From Rhodococcus rhodnii (GTDB lineage: Bacteria > Actinomycetota > Actinomycetes > Mycobacteriales > Pseudonocardiaceae), in NCBI GenBank assembly GCA_000720375.1, contig JOAA01000036.1, positions 62,001-126,000 on the forward strand: a DNA stretch of 64,000 nucleotides, given 5' to 3'. Below are positions 27,067-36,264 of this stretch, in pieces. Both the position numbers and the translations under genes were made by a program. The notes under the pieces were generated by a model, which was given only the letters and a program-made list of their open reading frames with translations, ran no database searches and was not told where the DNA came from. Position 1 is the first letter of the stretch. Each line of letters opens with the position of its first letter.

Positions 27067-29019
27067 TCACGTAGCGGCGGGTAGAAGTGTGCCGGGACGC
27101 AGTTGTCTGGCTGAGAGATAACGGCGGCGGTCGGTGACCACGATGGTTGCCAGCGTCCCGACCGCCAGCCACACCGCGAGCTGGACGACGCCGGTGACGG
27201 ACCCGTCCGTCCCTGTCGCGATGGCGCGCAACGCGAGGATCGCGCCGTGCGTCGGCAGATAACCGCTGAGGTCGTAGAGCGGGCTGGGCAGCGTTGACAT
27301 GATTCCGGTGGCCACGGCCAGGATCAGCACCGCGAGCGAGGCCAGCCGCCCCGGGCGGCCGAAGATGCCCGTAACGGCTTGATTGATCGCGACGAAGGCC
27401 AACGCGGCGAGCAGTGCGACACCGAGGAAGCCCAGCGTTCGCGCGAAGGTCAACTGCAGAACGGGCGCGGCAATGGCCGTGATCGCGACAGCGGCGAAAA
27501 CCGCCGCTGTCGCTCCTGGCAGAGCTGCCCGGATGATGATGCGCCACGTGGGCTCGCGAGCGGTCAACACGGCAGCGGGAACCGCCCTTGTGACCAGATA
27601 AGTCGCAAGGGCGAGCGCCCACAGGGCCAATGCCGCGAACAACGCGATGGCCAACGGGCCGACGCGGATATCGCTGCTGACTGCGGTCGTGGGATTGGCG
27701 GCGACAGTCTTCAGGTGTGCCCGTTCTTCCGGCGTGTACGACGGAACCTGGTCGCGTCCCTTGTCCAGTGAGCTGGAAAGCTCGTGCGCTCCCGAGTCTA
27801 CTTTGTTCACGCCGTCGCGGAGTTGGGTCGCGCCATCGGCTAGTTTGCCTGTGCCGTCGGCAAGAGAACGGGATCCTGTCGACAGCTTCCGTGCTCCGCT
27901 GGCGGCGGCGGAGATGCCGCCGGCGAGGTCGCCCGCCTTGGCTGCGAGCTGAGTGTTGCCGTTGGCGACCTGACGGGCTCCGGCGGCGAGTGCCTGGACC
28001 GAGTCCCGGGTTTGCACAGCCGCCGCACGGACTGTGTTGCGCGCACTGTCGATTTTGGATGCCTCAGTGCTGAACCTGGCAGCAAGTTGCTTCAGTTCCG
28101 CGCAGACGGCGGCCTCCGAGCACTCGTTGGCCAACTGCCGCAGTTGGGCCGCGGTGTTCTCCGCCGATGGCATCGAGTCGATCGCTGCGATAATCCGGTT
28201 TGCCAGCGGGACAACGGCACTGGCGAGTTGCTCGTTGCCTTGCGCCACCTGCTGTGCTCCGGCGGCGAGCTGACGCGTCAAGGCCGGCAGTTGCGCCGTG
28301 TCCCGTTCGGCTTGGCTGAGCCCCTGGGACAGCTGGCTGGATCCTGCCGCGAGTTGCCCAGCCGCGGCATTCAGCCTGCTGGCGCCATCGGCCACCTGCT
28401 GGGCGCCGGGTTTCAGTTGGCCGGTGCCGTCCGCCAGTTGGGCGGCGCCGTCTGCGGCTTGGTTGATCTGGTCGTGGATCGTGCCGAAGGCCACGTAGAC
28501 GTTGTCCAGATAGGTCTCGACGACCTGTTGGTTGAGCGTTTGCTGGGTCGCCCGGGCGATCTGTTCGCTGATCGTGGGATCGGCGACTCCGGTGGCATGG
28601 GAGGTCTGCACGCGCAGCTCTGCTTTGGTTGCCGCGAGGGGCTTACCGGTCGCCGTCGAGGTCGCCCGGGCCGAGAAGTCCTGAGGAATCGTGACGGCGG
28701 CGGCGTATTTGCCGTCCGTCAGGCCTTCGGCGGCATCGGCCGGATCGGTGAGAACCCAGGTGTACGCGGAATCGCTGCTGTGCGTGAGGTTTCCGGCGAG
28801 CTCGCGGCCCAGCGGGATGATCTGCCCGTTGACGGTCACCGGTTCGTCGTTGTTGACCACGGCCGCGGTCGCGGTGCCATGATCGGTGCCGGGCGACCAG
28901 AACGCCCACGTCAACACGCCCATGATGAGCACCGGCACGACGATCAGGCCGGTCCAGGTCTTCCAGGTCAGCGGGCCCGACGCGATGGCACGCGCGGAGT
29001 TGGCGAACGGCTTGAGCAT
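27067..29019 (-). CDS. YhgE/Pip-family membrane protein, 650 aa
   Basis: One membrane span near residues 23-43 is followed by a large extracytoplasmic region. It includes a heptad-like array of repeats of the type ADGTxQLxxGAxQV (about residues 190-435). Five or six C-terminal spans of ABC-2-type permease character follow. This is the YhgE/Pip layout, related to phage-infection protein and ESX/T7-type export accessories. The ATG overlaps the stop of the MMPL gene by one base, so the pair is coupled and likely forms or assists one exporter. Regulation is probably by the divergent TetR gene. Confidence 0.85.
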   Translation of the reverse strand: MLKPFANSARAIASGPLTWKTWTGLIVVPVLIMGVLTWAFWSPGTDHGTATAAVVNNDEPVTVNGQIIPLGRELAGNLTHSSDSAYTWVLTDPADAAEGLTDGKYAAAVTIPQDFSARATSTATGKPLAATKAELRVQTSHATGVADPTISEQIARATQQTLNQQVVETYLDNVYVAFGTIHDQINQAADGAAQLADGTGQLKPGAQQVADGASRLNAAAGQLAAGSSQLSQGLSQAERDTAQLPALTRQLAAGAQQVAQGNEQLASAVVPLANRIIAAIDSMPSAENTAAQLRQLANECSEAAVCAELKQLAARFSTEASKIDSARNTVRAAAVQTRDSVQALAAGARQVANGNTQLAAKAGDLAGGISAAASGARKLSTGSRSLADGTGKLADGATQLRDGVNKVDSGAHELSSSLDKGRDQVPSYTPEERAHLKTVAANPTTAVSSDIRVGPLAIALFAALALWALALATYLVTRAVPAAVLTAREPTWRIIIRAALPGATAAVFAAVAITAIAAPVLQLTFARTLGFLGVALLAALAFVAINQAVTGIFGRPGRLASLAVLILAVATGIMSTLPSPLYDLSGYLPTHGAILALRAIATGTDGSVTGVVQLAVWLAVGTLATIVVTDRRRYLSARQLRPGTLLPAAT

Positions 29020-31676
29020 CAGGACACCTCGACCAGTTGCGGGGTGAGCGCGAGCAGACGGGTACGGGCGGGCAGCAGATCCCGGATACGGTCCGGGTCC
29101 TGGCAGGTCAGCACGATCGACGCTGGGCTTCGAGCGATGAACTCACGCAGTGCGGCGCGGTTGTGGCCGCGCAGGACCAGGTCCACGTCGTCGATGAGGA
29201 TCAAGTCGACGTCGTCGGGCAGCACCGGATCGGGCTTCTCGCGGCAGGACACCAGGGCGACCTCACCACGTACGGCATGGGTGTGCTGGGGTAGAACGCG
29301 GCCGAGGACCTTGAGGTCACCTTCTACTTTGGCCACTCGACCGGCCAGCGTGAACAGCAAGGCCGTCTTGCCAGCCGGACCAGGGCCGTGCAACACGAGA
29401 ACGTCACCACGCGGCAGGTTGATGTCCACTCCACTATAGACAGGCCGGCCACGATCGTCGTTCAGCCGCAAGTTACGAGCGCTGATGGCCTCGTCGGCGC
29501 CAGGCCAGTCCGCCAGGCGCAGCTCGTGCACAAGGGAATCGCCCTCGGCGTCGAAGACTGGCAACGACCGGTCGAGTTTCGGCGGCAGGCCCCACGCGCG
29601 GTGCCCGAGCAGCGCGAGAACCGCCGGCACGAGCGTCATCCGGACCAGGAACGCGTCCACGAACACGCCGACCGCGAGGCTGAACGCGATCGGTTTGATG
29701 GTGGCACTGCCCTCGGGCACGAACGCGGCGAACACCGCGAACATGATCACCGCGGCCGCGACCACCACACGGGACGCCGAGATGAAGCCGGATTCGACGG
29801 CGTGGCGCGGGTCTCCCCCAGCCCGGTTGACACTGTGGACGTAATCCTCACGGATCCGGGAGACGAGGAACACCTCGTAGTCCATCGCGAGTCCGAAAAG
29901 GACTCCCATCAGGATGATCGGCAGGAAGCTGATCACGCTGCCGGTGTGGGTGACTCCCAGCAGATCGGCGAGGTGTCCTTGGCTGAACACGAACGACGTG
30001 GCGCCGAACGCGGCACCGACCGACAGCAGATACCCGGCGGTGGCCTTGATCGGGACCCAGATCGAGCGGAACACCATTGCCAGCAGGATCAACGACAGCC
30101 CTACCACCAGGATGCCGAACGGGATCAACGCGTTGCCCAGCTGGGTGGACACGTCGATGCCCACCGCCGTGATCCCGGTGACCGCGGTCTTCGTGCCGTA
30201 CGCGTCAAGGAAATGCTGTCGCTGGTCTCGCAGTCGAGTGACCAGTTCCTCGGTCTGCGGCGAGTCGGGTGCGGTGGCCGGGATGACTTGGATGATTCCG
30301 GTGTCGCCCTTGGGATTCGGTGTCGCGAGCGGAACGGATGCGACACCCGGCAAAGTCCGGATCTCGTCGGCGATCTTACGTACCAGTCCCACGGGGTCGG
30401 TGCTGGTGATGATGTCCGCTGTGACGATGAGCGGCCCGTTGTAGCCGGGCCCGAAGTGCTCGCTCACCACGTCGTACGTGTCCCGCGCGGGCGTTCCTTC
30501 CTCCTCGGTTCCGTTGTCCGGCAACGCAAGCCGAAGGTCTGTGGCGGGTATGGCGCAAATCGCCAGGCCCGCGACCACGACCAGCACAGTCACCAGCGGA
30601 GCCTTGGTGGCCGTACGTACCCACCAACGAGCGATCTGCGGAGGCTTGCGGCGCCGCTTCTTTCGCCGAACGCGTGGCCGCATTCGGTTGCCAGCAAATG
30701 CCAACAACGCGGGTACGAGCGTGACGGCAATGGCGACCGCGAACGTGACGGCGACCGCCGCGGCGACACCCATCGTCGTAAGGAACGGAATTCCAGCAAC
30801 AGCAAGGCCTAGCAGCGCGATCACGACCGTCAGCCCGGCGAAGATCACGGCGGACCCGGCGGTGGCGGTGGCCCTGGCGATCGACTCCTCGACGTCCAGA
30901 CCTTCGGCCAATTGGTCACGGTGCCTGGACAGCAGGAACAAGGCGTAGTCGATGCCGACCGCGAGGCCGAGCATGACCGCGAGCATCGGCGCGGTCGACG
31001 AGATAGGGGTGACGAGAGTCGCCAGGTAGATCAGGCCGACCGAGATGCCCACCCCGAGCACGGCTGTCAGCAGCGGCATCACCGCGGCGATGACAGACCG
31101 GAACATCAGCAACAGCACCATCAGCGCGATGACCAGGCCGATGCCCTCGGTCGGGCTGAGCTTGGGCACACGGTTGGAGAACGCGTCACCGCCTGTGTAG
31201 ACCTTGCCACCGGTTTCCCTGGCAAGGTCTGCCGAAATGGCCGCAAGCTCCGCCTTGGTGCCGGGCTCGACCTGCGCGAGGTCCACCTTCAACGGCACGG
31301 CGATCAGGGCTGTGTGCTTGTCGGCGGACACCGCGCCGGAAACGTCCTTGCCGAACGGGTTGATCACGGTCGCGACCTGGTCGACCTTGCCGATCCGGTC
31401 CACCGCGCGCCCGACCGCGGCCCGCGCATCGTCGACGTCGCCGGGCACGACCAGGACCAGCTGCGCCGACGTACCGCTGACCTCGGGAAACACCCGACCC
31501 AGATAGTCGAGGGCGTCTTGGGACTCCGAGCCGGGGATGGCGAACGTGTCGTCGGTGCCCTGGTTGAACAGCAGCGTCAGGCCGCCGATGGCAGCCAGCG
31601 CGACCACCCAGATAGCCACGACGAGGACCCGGGCTCGCGCCGCGGCGCGTCCCAGTCCATACAGGAATGACGACAC
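29019..31676 (-). CDS. MMPL/RND transporter with C-terminal ABC-type ATP-binding domain
   Basis: I start at GTG 31676 (GGAGGA site four bases before); upstream in-frame codons overlap the operator. The 885-residue product has about 12 membrane spans in two MMPL halves with large extracytoplasmic loops, as in lipid and drug exporters. From about residue 735 an extra cytosolic domain appears, with Walker A GPGPAGKTALL (Lys770) and Walker B DLILIDDVDL but no clear LSGGQ signature. Fusion of a proton-driven MMPL pump to a partial ABC ATPase is unusual. It is coupled to the YhgE/Pip gene and faces a TetR regulator. Confidence 0.85.
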   Translation of the reverse strand: MSSFLYGLGRAAARARVLVVAIWVVALAAIGGLTLLFNQGTDDTFAIPGSESQDALDYLGRVFPEVSGTSAQLVLVVPGDVDDARAAVGRAVDRIGKVDQVATVINPFGKDVSGAVSADKHTALIAVPLKVDLAQVEPGTKAELAAISADLARETGGKVYTGGDAFSNRVPKLSPTEGIGLVIALMVLLLMFRSVIAAVMPLLTAVLGVGISVGLIYLATLVTPISSTAPMLAVMLGLAVGIDYALFLLSRHRDQLAEGLDVEESIARATATAGSAVIFAGLTVVIALLGLAVAGIPFLTTMGVAAAVAVTFAVAIAVTLVPALLAFAGNRMRPRVRRKKRRRKPPQIARWWVRTATKAPLVTVLVVVAGLAICAIPATDLRLALPDNGTEEEGTPARDTYDVVSEHFGPGYNGPLIVTADIITSTDPVGLVRKIADEIRTLPGVASVPLATPNPKGDTGIIQVIPATAPDSPQTEELVTRLRDQRQHFLDAYGTKTAVTGITAVGIDVSTQLGNALIPFGILVVGLSLILLAMVFRSIWVPIKATAGYLLSVGAAFGATSFVFSQGHLADLLGVTHTGSVISFLPIILMGVLFGLAMDYEVFLVSRIREDYVHSVNRAGGDPRHAVESGFISASRVVVAAAVIMFAVFAAFVPEGSATIKPIAFSLAVGVFVDAFLVRMTLVPAVLALLGHRAWGLPPKLDRSLPVFDAEGDSLVHELRLADWPGADEAISARNLRLNDDRGRPVYSGVDINLPRGDVLVLHGPGPAGKTALLFTLAGRVAKVEGDLKVLGRVLPQHTHAVRGEVALVSCREKPDPVLPDDVDLILIDDVDLVLRGHNRAALREFIARSPASIVLTCQDPDRIRDLLPARTRLLALTPQLVEVS

Positions 31677-31690
31677 CGCTCCTCCAACCG

Positions 31691-31738
31691 GATACATCGT
31701 GTATCGTAATGCAAGATGTATCCGATGCACTGTGCATC
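31691..31738. promoter_or_regulatory. Double palindromic operator for the TetR regulator
   Basis: Two 15-bp palindromes lie between the divergent MMPL and TetR genes: GATACATCGTGTATC (31691-31705) and GATGCACTGTGCATC (31724-31738). Both fit GAT-R-CA-N3-TG-Y-ATC, with centres 33 bases apart, about three helical turns, so two dimers could bind the same DNA face. A further half-site GATGTATC at 31715-31722 sits between them. Confidence 0.65.
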
Positions 31739-31760
31739 GTGCCGGCCACAGGAGTGAGAA

Positions 31761-32366
31761 ATGACGACCCGACGGCGTGCGGAGACCCAGCGCAGGCTGA
31801 TCGACGCGGCCTACGAGGTGTTCTGCGAGCTGGGCATCCGGGACGCGCCGGTCGAGGTGATCTGCGAGCGGGCGGGCTTCACCCGTGGCGCCTTCTACTC
31901 CAATTTCGACAGCAAGGAAGACCTGTTCCTGGCGGTCTACCGGGAGCAGATGCAGGAGCGCGTCGACCGGTTACGAGCCGCGGTCGACGACGCGGCCAAG
32001 TCTTCCGACGACGTCACCCAGGTGCTGCAGCACGCCGCGGTCCTGTTCATGGAGTCGCTGACCTCGGACGTGACCTGGTACCTGCTCAACGTCGAGTTCC
32101 GCGCGCAGGCGTTGCGGCAGCCCGAACTGCGCGCACCGACCGCGGCGGCGGAGGCTCGTTTCCACGACGGCTTGGCCGAAATCCTGCTGGGACTGCTCAA
32201 CAAACTCGGCTTGCGGTTGACCGTCGAGCCGCGCAGCGCCGTCGACACGATCGTCGCGCTGTACCAAACGATGCTCGAACGCTCTTTGCTCGGCGAACAA
32301 GACAGCCGGTACGTCACCGACGTCATCCCCCGCGTCTTCGCCTCCTTAGTGACAAGGGAAAACTGA
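31761..32366 (+). CDS. TetR-family regulator
   Basis: This 201-residue protein has the N-terminal TetR helix-turn-helix (APVEVICERAGFTRGAFYSN, residues 28-47) followed by a helical ligand/dimer domain. It is divergent from the MMPL-YhgE/Pip pair with two matched palindromes between them, so it most likely represses the exporter and itself. A GTGAGAA site precedes the ATG. The stop overlaps the ATG of the amidohydrolase gene (TGATG), tying the hydrolase to the same control. Confidence 0.85.
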   Translation: MTTRRRAETQRRLIDAAYEVFCELGIRDAPVEVICERAGFTRGAFYSNFDSKEDLFLAVYREQMQERVDRLRAAVDDAAKSSDDVTQVLQHAAVLFMESLTSDVTWYLLNVEFRAQALRQPELRAPTAAAEARFHDGLAEILLGLLNKLGLRLTVEPRSAVDTIVALYQTMLERSLLGEQDSRYVTDVIPRVFASLVTREN

Positions 32367-33325
32367 TGCGCATCGACACCCACCAGCACATCGTGCCGCC
32401 GCGGTACGCGGAATGGATGCACGACAAGGGAATCCGCCCCGGCGGCGTCGACCTCCCGTCGTGGTCGCCCTCCGCGGCCCTGAAGTTCATGGACGGACAC
32501 GGGATCCAGACCGGAATCCTGTCCTTGTCCACTCCGGGCGTCTACTTTGCAGACGCCGCCGAAGCCCTCCGATGGGCCCGGGAAGTCAACGAGTACACGG
32601 CCGCGGTGGTGGCGAAGCATCCCGAGCGGTTCGGATTCTTCGCGACCCTGACCCTGCCCGACGTGGAAGGCGCGTTGGCTGAGGCCTCGTACGCGCTGGA
32701 CACGTTGCACGCGGACGGGATCGTGTTGCTGGCCAACAACGACGGGCGTTACCTCGGCGCCCCGGAGTTCGAGCCGCTGCTGGAGTTCTTGCACCGCCGT
32801 GCGGTCACGGTGTTCATCCATCCCGGCGAACTGCCCGCGCCGGAAGTGCCGGGAATTCCGACGTTCACCGCGGACTTCCTGCTCGACACGACCCGGACCG
32901 CGATCAGCTTGATCCTGTCCGGCGCGATGAAGAAATACCCGGGTATCAAGTTCATCCTGGCGCACGCGGGCGGATTCGTGCCGTACGTCGCGTACCGGAT
33001 CCTGCTGACGATGCTGAACGAGAAGAACAAGGCCCAGCAGGCGTGGGCGCTCGTGGACCAGAAGCACCAGATTCCCAAGCACCTGGCGGTGTTGAAGCAG
33101 TTCTACTACGACGTCGCGCTGTCCTCGACCCCGGCGGCCTTGCCGAGCCTGCTGGAAGTCGCGGATCCGGCACACATCACCTACGGCAGCGATTTCCCCT
33201 TCGCGCCGCCGGTCGCGATCGGCTTTCTCAACAAGCAGTACGAGAACTATCCGCTGACACCGGCGTTGCGGGACGCGATCGACCGCGGCAACGCCGAAGC
33301 TTTGTTCCCCCGGTTGAAGATCTAG
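32366..33325 (+). CDS. Amidohydrolase-2 family (ACMSD-like) metal-dependent hydrolase/decarboxylase
   Basis: The 319-residue TIM-barrel protein opens MRIDTHQHIVPP, where the H-x-H pair is the first metal-binding site. Later motifs include FIHPGE, LAHAGGFVPYVAYR and YGSDFPFAPP, the aspartate expected to activate water or the substrate. These are hallmarks of the aminocarboxymuconate-semialdehyde decarboxylase/Amidohydro_2 family. The substrate is unknown. The ATG overlaps the TetR stop, so the product may modify the inducer or the compound exported by the neighbouring pump; that is inference. Its stop shares CTAG with the convergent GNAT gene. Confidence 0.82.
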   Translation: MRIDTHQHIVPPRYAEWMHDKGIRPGGVDLPSWSPSAALKFMDGHGIQTGILSLSTPGVYFADAAEALRWAREVNEYTAAVVAKHPERFGFFATLTLPDVEGALAEASYALDTLHADGIVLLANNDGRYLGAPEFEPLLEFLHRRAVTVFIHPGELPAPEVPGIPTFTADFLLDTTRTAISLILSGAMKKYPGIKFILAHAGGFVPYVAYRILLTMLNEKNKAQQAWALVDQKHQIPKHLAVLKQFYYDVALSSTPAALPSLLEVADPAHITYGSDFPFAPPVAIGFLNKQYENYPLTPALRDAIDRGNAEALFPRLKI

Positions 33326-34263
33326 GTCTTGATGAGCGGCGCGTCCCGCGACAACTCCCGGAACCCGACGCCGTAGTACAGCCCGCGTGCCTGGGGATGT
33401 CCCGGTGCACCCAGGCACGCAACCGTCATGTGAGTGGCCCCGGCTGCCCGCGCGAGATGCATCCCGTGCAGCAGCATCGCCCGTCCGAGTCCCAGACGCC
33501 GGTAGCCCGGATGCGTCCCGACCGGCTCGAACTCAGCGGTCTTGTTCGCTTCGTCGAGCCACATGATCGTCGAGGACGCCATCGTGCCGTCCGGCGCCTC
33601 CACCAGGACGTGCAGGTCGCCGCGATACGCCGCCGTCTGCCGGATGCCTTCGTAGCTCTCGGCCGTGTACGCCGTGGGAGCCCAAGCGTCTACATGCGCC
33701 TGGACCGCGGCCTGCGGCCCGACCTCGTCGGCGGTGCGAAACCGGAATCCGTTTGGTAGCACCGGCTGTTGCACGTCGGTGAGGTCCCGCTCGTTGAGCT
33801 GCGTCCAGGACCCGGTGTCGCCGAGCGAGGCCGGGTCGGTCTGGTAGCCGTGCGCCGCCCATCTCCTCAGGGCGAACTCGTCGGCGGCGCCCGGCAGCAC
33901 CGTGCGCTCGATGTCACCCGCCGTGGCGTCGTACCAGTCGATCACCTCGTCGACCACTGCGGCGTGATCGGGATGGACCTGATACGCCAGGTAGGCACCG
34001 GTCACGTTCTTGACCGAGCCGTCGCTGCGCTTCACTTGGCGCGGAAGGTGAGCCCAGCCCCACGCCACCAGATCCCCGCCAGAGAACCACAGCCGACGCC
34101 GCCAGCTCGCGCCGTCGCTGGCGTGGCCCTTGCCCCAGTTCCAGGCCAGTTCGCCGAACGACGCGTCGCTGTTCACCAGGTCTGGGCGCGTGGCAGTGAC
34201 GCGCTGCGCCAGATCCTGCATGAGCTGTACGTCTTCTGCGCTCACCGGCTCGACCTCTGCCAT
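33322..34263 (-). CDS. GNAT-family N-acetyltransferase, 313 aa
   Basis: The length indicates two tandem GNAT folds. The C-terminal one is clearly competent: VGTHPGYRRLGLGRAMLLHG is the acetyl-CoA pyrophosphate-binding motif (R-x-x-G-x-G/A), followed by a beta-strand with TVACLGAPGHPQARGLYYGVGF. The N-terminal half (about residues 1-150) has a similar layout without a clear motif A and is probably structural. The acceptor is unknown. The gene is convergent with the amidohydrolase, overlapping four bases. A small frameshifted gene lies upstream. Confidence 0.82.
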   Translation of the reverse strand: MAEVEPVSAEDVQLMQDLAQRVTATRPDLVNSDASFGELAWNWGKGHASDGASWRRRLWFSGGDLVAWGWAHLPRQVKRSDGSVKNVTGAYLAYQVHPDHAAVVDEVIDWYDATAGDIERTVLPGAADEFALRRWAAHGYQTDPASLGDTGSWTQLNERDLTDVQQPVLPNGFRFRTADEVGPQAAVQAHVDAWAPTAYTAESYEGIRQTAAYRGDLHVLVEAPDGTMASSTIMWLDEANKTAEFEPVGTHPGYRRLGLGRAMLLHGMHLARAAGATHMTVACLGAPGHPQARGLYYGVGFRELSRDAPLIKT

Positions 34264-34317
34264 AGTGGGCCACTGTGTCAGGACGCCGCGAAGGCCGTCG
34301 AACGGTTTTCCGCGTGC

Positions 34318-34673
34318 TTACCCCTTGAGGTGGCTGGCTGCGTCGAACAGGACGCGGGCGTGCAGCTCGAACAGGGCCAGCAGGTCCACGCTGCCGCCGC
34401 CGATCTGTTTGGCGATGAAAAAACCGTCGGCGCCGCGGCCATCGCGTACGTGGCCAGCAACTGCACCGACTGCGGGCTCAGTTCGGGCGCGAACTCCTCG
34501 ATCGCCTCGACGATCCGCTGGTGCTGTTCCGCACTTGTGGGCACCCTTCGTGGCTTCCGCAGCAGATGATCAAGCAGGTCTGGATTCCTGAAGCGCGCTA
34601 TCCCAAGGCCCCCGCGCCAATTCACTGTGCTACCAGCGGGATCGCCAGCACGGCCGGACTGCGTCGTCAACAC
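34318..34673 (-). pseudogene. Frameshifted small gene of unknown function
   Basis: The frame from 34673 reads convincingly coding helical protein (SAEQHQRIVEAIEEF, SPQSVQLLATYAMAAAPTVF) and then turns to low-quality sequence. After a run of six T on the minus strand (34420-34425), the neighbouring frame reads FIAKQIGGGSVDLLALFELH and on to a stop at 34318. Adding one T restores a single protein of about 118 residues. The homopolymer makes a sequencing deletion likely, but a real mutation is possible. The N-terminal start is also uncertain. I do not recognise the family. Confidence 0.5.
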
Positions 34674-34838
34674 CGAGGGAGTGCTCCTCGACTGGATGCG
34701 AACGCATCATCACCCTGCGGCCGGACAATTTCGTCTACGTATCAAGAAAACACTTCGGCGACCCAGCCGGGCAAAACACCCACCGCAATTCACACGGGAC
34801 AAAACCCGCGGGCGTGAATTCGCCGGAGCGGAGGATTC

Positions 34839-34871
34839 GTTCACCCACTGTTCGATTTCCCGGCCTATGGT
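34839..34871 (+). promoter_or_regulatory. PHO box and -10 element upstream of the phosphate transporter
   Basis: Two 11-base direct repeats, GTTCACCCACT (34839-34849) and GTTCGATTTCC (34850-34860), match the actinobacterial PhoP box built from GTTCACC-type units. They replace the -35 region; TATGGT at 34866-34871 is the likely -10. This arrangement is typical of promoters activated by PhoP in phosphate limitation. Confidence 0.6.
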
Positions 34872-34900
34872 CGGAAAATCATCCAGCACGGGGAGGATGC

Positions 34901-36016
34901 GTGGACGTTTCCCTGATCGTCCTGATTGTCGTGGTCACCGCACTGGCATTCGATTTCACCAACGGATTCCACGACACGGCCAATGCCATGGCCACGTCCA
35001 TCGCGACCGGCGCGTTGCGCCCGAAGGTCGCGGTCGGCTTGTCGGCGGTGCTGAACCTGGCAGGTGCTTTCCTGTCCATCGAGGTCGCCAAGACGATCTC
35101 GAGCGGCATCGTCGACGAGACCAGAATCAGCCCGGCGATCATCTTCGGCGGGCTGGTCGGCGCGGTCATCTGGAACCTGGCCACCTGGCTGCTCGGGTTG
35201 CCGTCCAGTTCGTCGCACGCCTTGTTCGGCGGGCTGATCGGTGCGACCTGGGTCGCGTCCGGCGCCGACGCCGTGAACTTCGGGACCGTGGTGGAGAAGG
35301 TGCTGATTCCGGCCGTGGCCTCGCCGCTGATCGCGGGCATCGTCGCGGCCCTCGCGACCTACCTGGCGTACACGATCACCCGCAGGGCCCAGGATTCCGT
35401 TCGCACGCGGGGATTCCGGGTCGGACAGATCGCGTCGGCCTCGCTGGTGTCGTTGGCGCACGGGACAAACGACGCCCAGAAGACCATGGGCGTCATCACG
35501 TTGACGCTGATCACCGCGGGTTCGCTGCCTGCCGGTTCCCAGCCGCCGCTGTGGGTGATCCTCTCCGCCGGGCTCGCGATCTCGCTGGGCACGTACCTCG
35601 GCGGCTGGCGGATCATCCGGACGCTCGGCAAAGGCATCACGGACATCGAGAGCCCACAAGGGTTCGCGGCCGAGACCGGCGCGGCCGCGGTCATCCTGAC
35701 CTCGTCACAGCTGGGATTCGCCCTGTCGACAACGCATGTCTGCTCCGGTGGCGTGATCGGCGCGGGTGTCGGCAAGCGTCTCGCCGAGGTCCGTTGGAGT
35801 ACCGCCGGACGCATGGTGATCGCGTGGCTGCTGACGCTTCCCGCCGCCGCGGTCGTCGGCGCACTCGCGGGCGAGGTCGCCGGCCAGGGCACGTTCGGCA
35901 CGATCGTGGTGGCGATAGTGGCTGCCGCGATCGCCGCGGGGATCTACATCGCCTCCCGGCGTAACCCGGTAGACGCCAGCAATGTCAACGAAGTCCCCGC
36001 GACCGCCGCGGCCTGA
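34901..36016 (+). CDS. pit: Inorganic phosphate transporter, Pit family
   Basis: The 371-residue protein has the duplicated Pit signatures: FTNGFHDTANAMATSIATGA near the N-terminus and LAHGTNDAQKTMG in the middle, with about ten membrane spans. It should import phosphate (as a metal-phosphate complex) using the proton gradient. I chose GTG 34901, with a GGGAGGA site five bases before; the longer frame adds non-membrane sequence. A PHO box lies 40 bases upstream, suggesting phosphate control. A small membrane protein follows after 11 bases. Confidence 0.88.
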   Translation: MDVSLIVLIVVVTALAFDFTNGFHDTANAMATSIATGALRPKVAVGLSAVLNLAGAFLSIEVAKTISSGIVDETRISPAIIFGGLVGAVIWNLATWLLGLPSSSSHALFGGLIGATWVASGADAVNFGTVVEKVLIPAVASPLIAGIVAALATYLAYTITRRAQDSVRTRGFRVGQIASASLVSLAHGTNDAQKTMGVITLTLITAGSLPAGSQPPLWVILSAGLAISLGTYLGGWRIIRTLGKGITDIESPQGFAAETGAAAVILTSSQLGFALSTTHVCSGGVIGAGVGKRLAEVRWSTAGRMVIAWLLTLPAAAVVGALAGEVAGQGTFGTIVVAIVAAAIAAGIYIASRRNPVDASNVNEVPATAAA

Positions 36017-36027
36017 AGGAGCAGCAC

Positions 36028-36252
36028 ATGCACGTGAACTGGGGAGCACTCGGCGAGGTTTTCCTTGTCGCCCTTGTCATCGGAGTCGGCACGATCGGCC
36101 TGTTCTCGCTCGGCATCATGGCTTTGGACCGTCGAGAGGCGGCGGTGACCAACGGCCGTCCGGTGGTGGGAGCGACGGTCGTGTCAGTGCTGTGTTTCGT
36201 CGCATGTGCCGCGATCGTGGGCTACGGGATCTACCTGGTCATCGCGCGGTGA
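36028..36252 (+). CDS. Small two-span membrane protein, 74 aa
   Basis: Two hydrophobic segments (VFLVALVIGVGTIGLFSLGI and VVSVLCFVACAAIVGYGIYL) flank a short charged loop with DRREAA. The gene has an AAGGAG site and lies 11 bases after pit, an arrangement often seen for small partner proteins of Pit transporters in actinobacteria. The role is unknown; it may stabilise or regulate the transporter. Confidence 0.75.
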   Translation: MHVNWGALGEVFLVALVIGVGTIGLFSLGIMALDRREAAVTNGRPVVGATVVSVLCFVACAAIVGYGIYLVIAR

Positions 36253-36264
36253 CAGGATGGCGGT

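Noticed and set aside
34674..34838. Additional gene between the frameshifted gene and the PHO box
   Set aside because: Frames there lack codon bias and a ribosome site; the A/T-richer stretch looks like non-coding leader.
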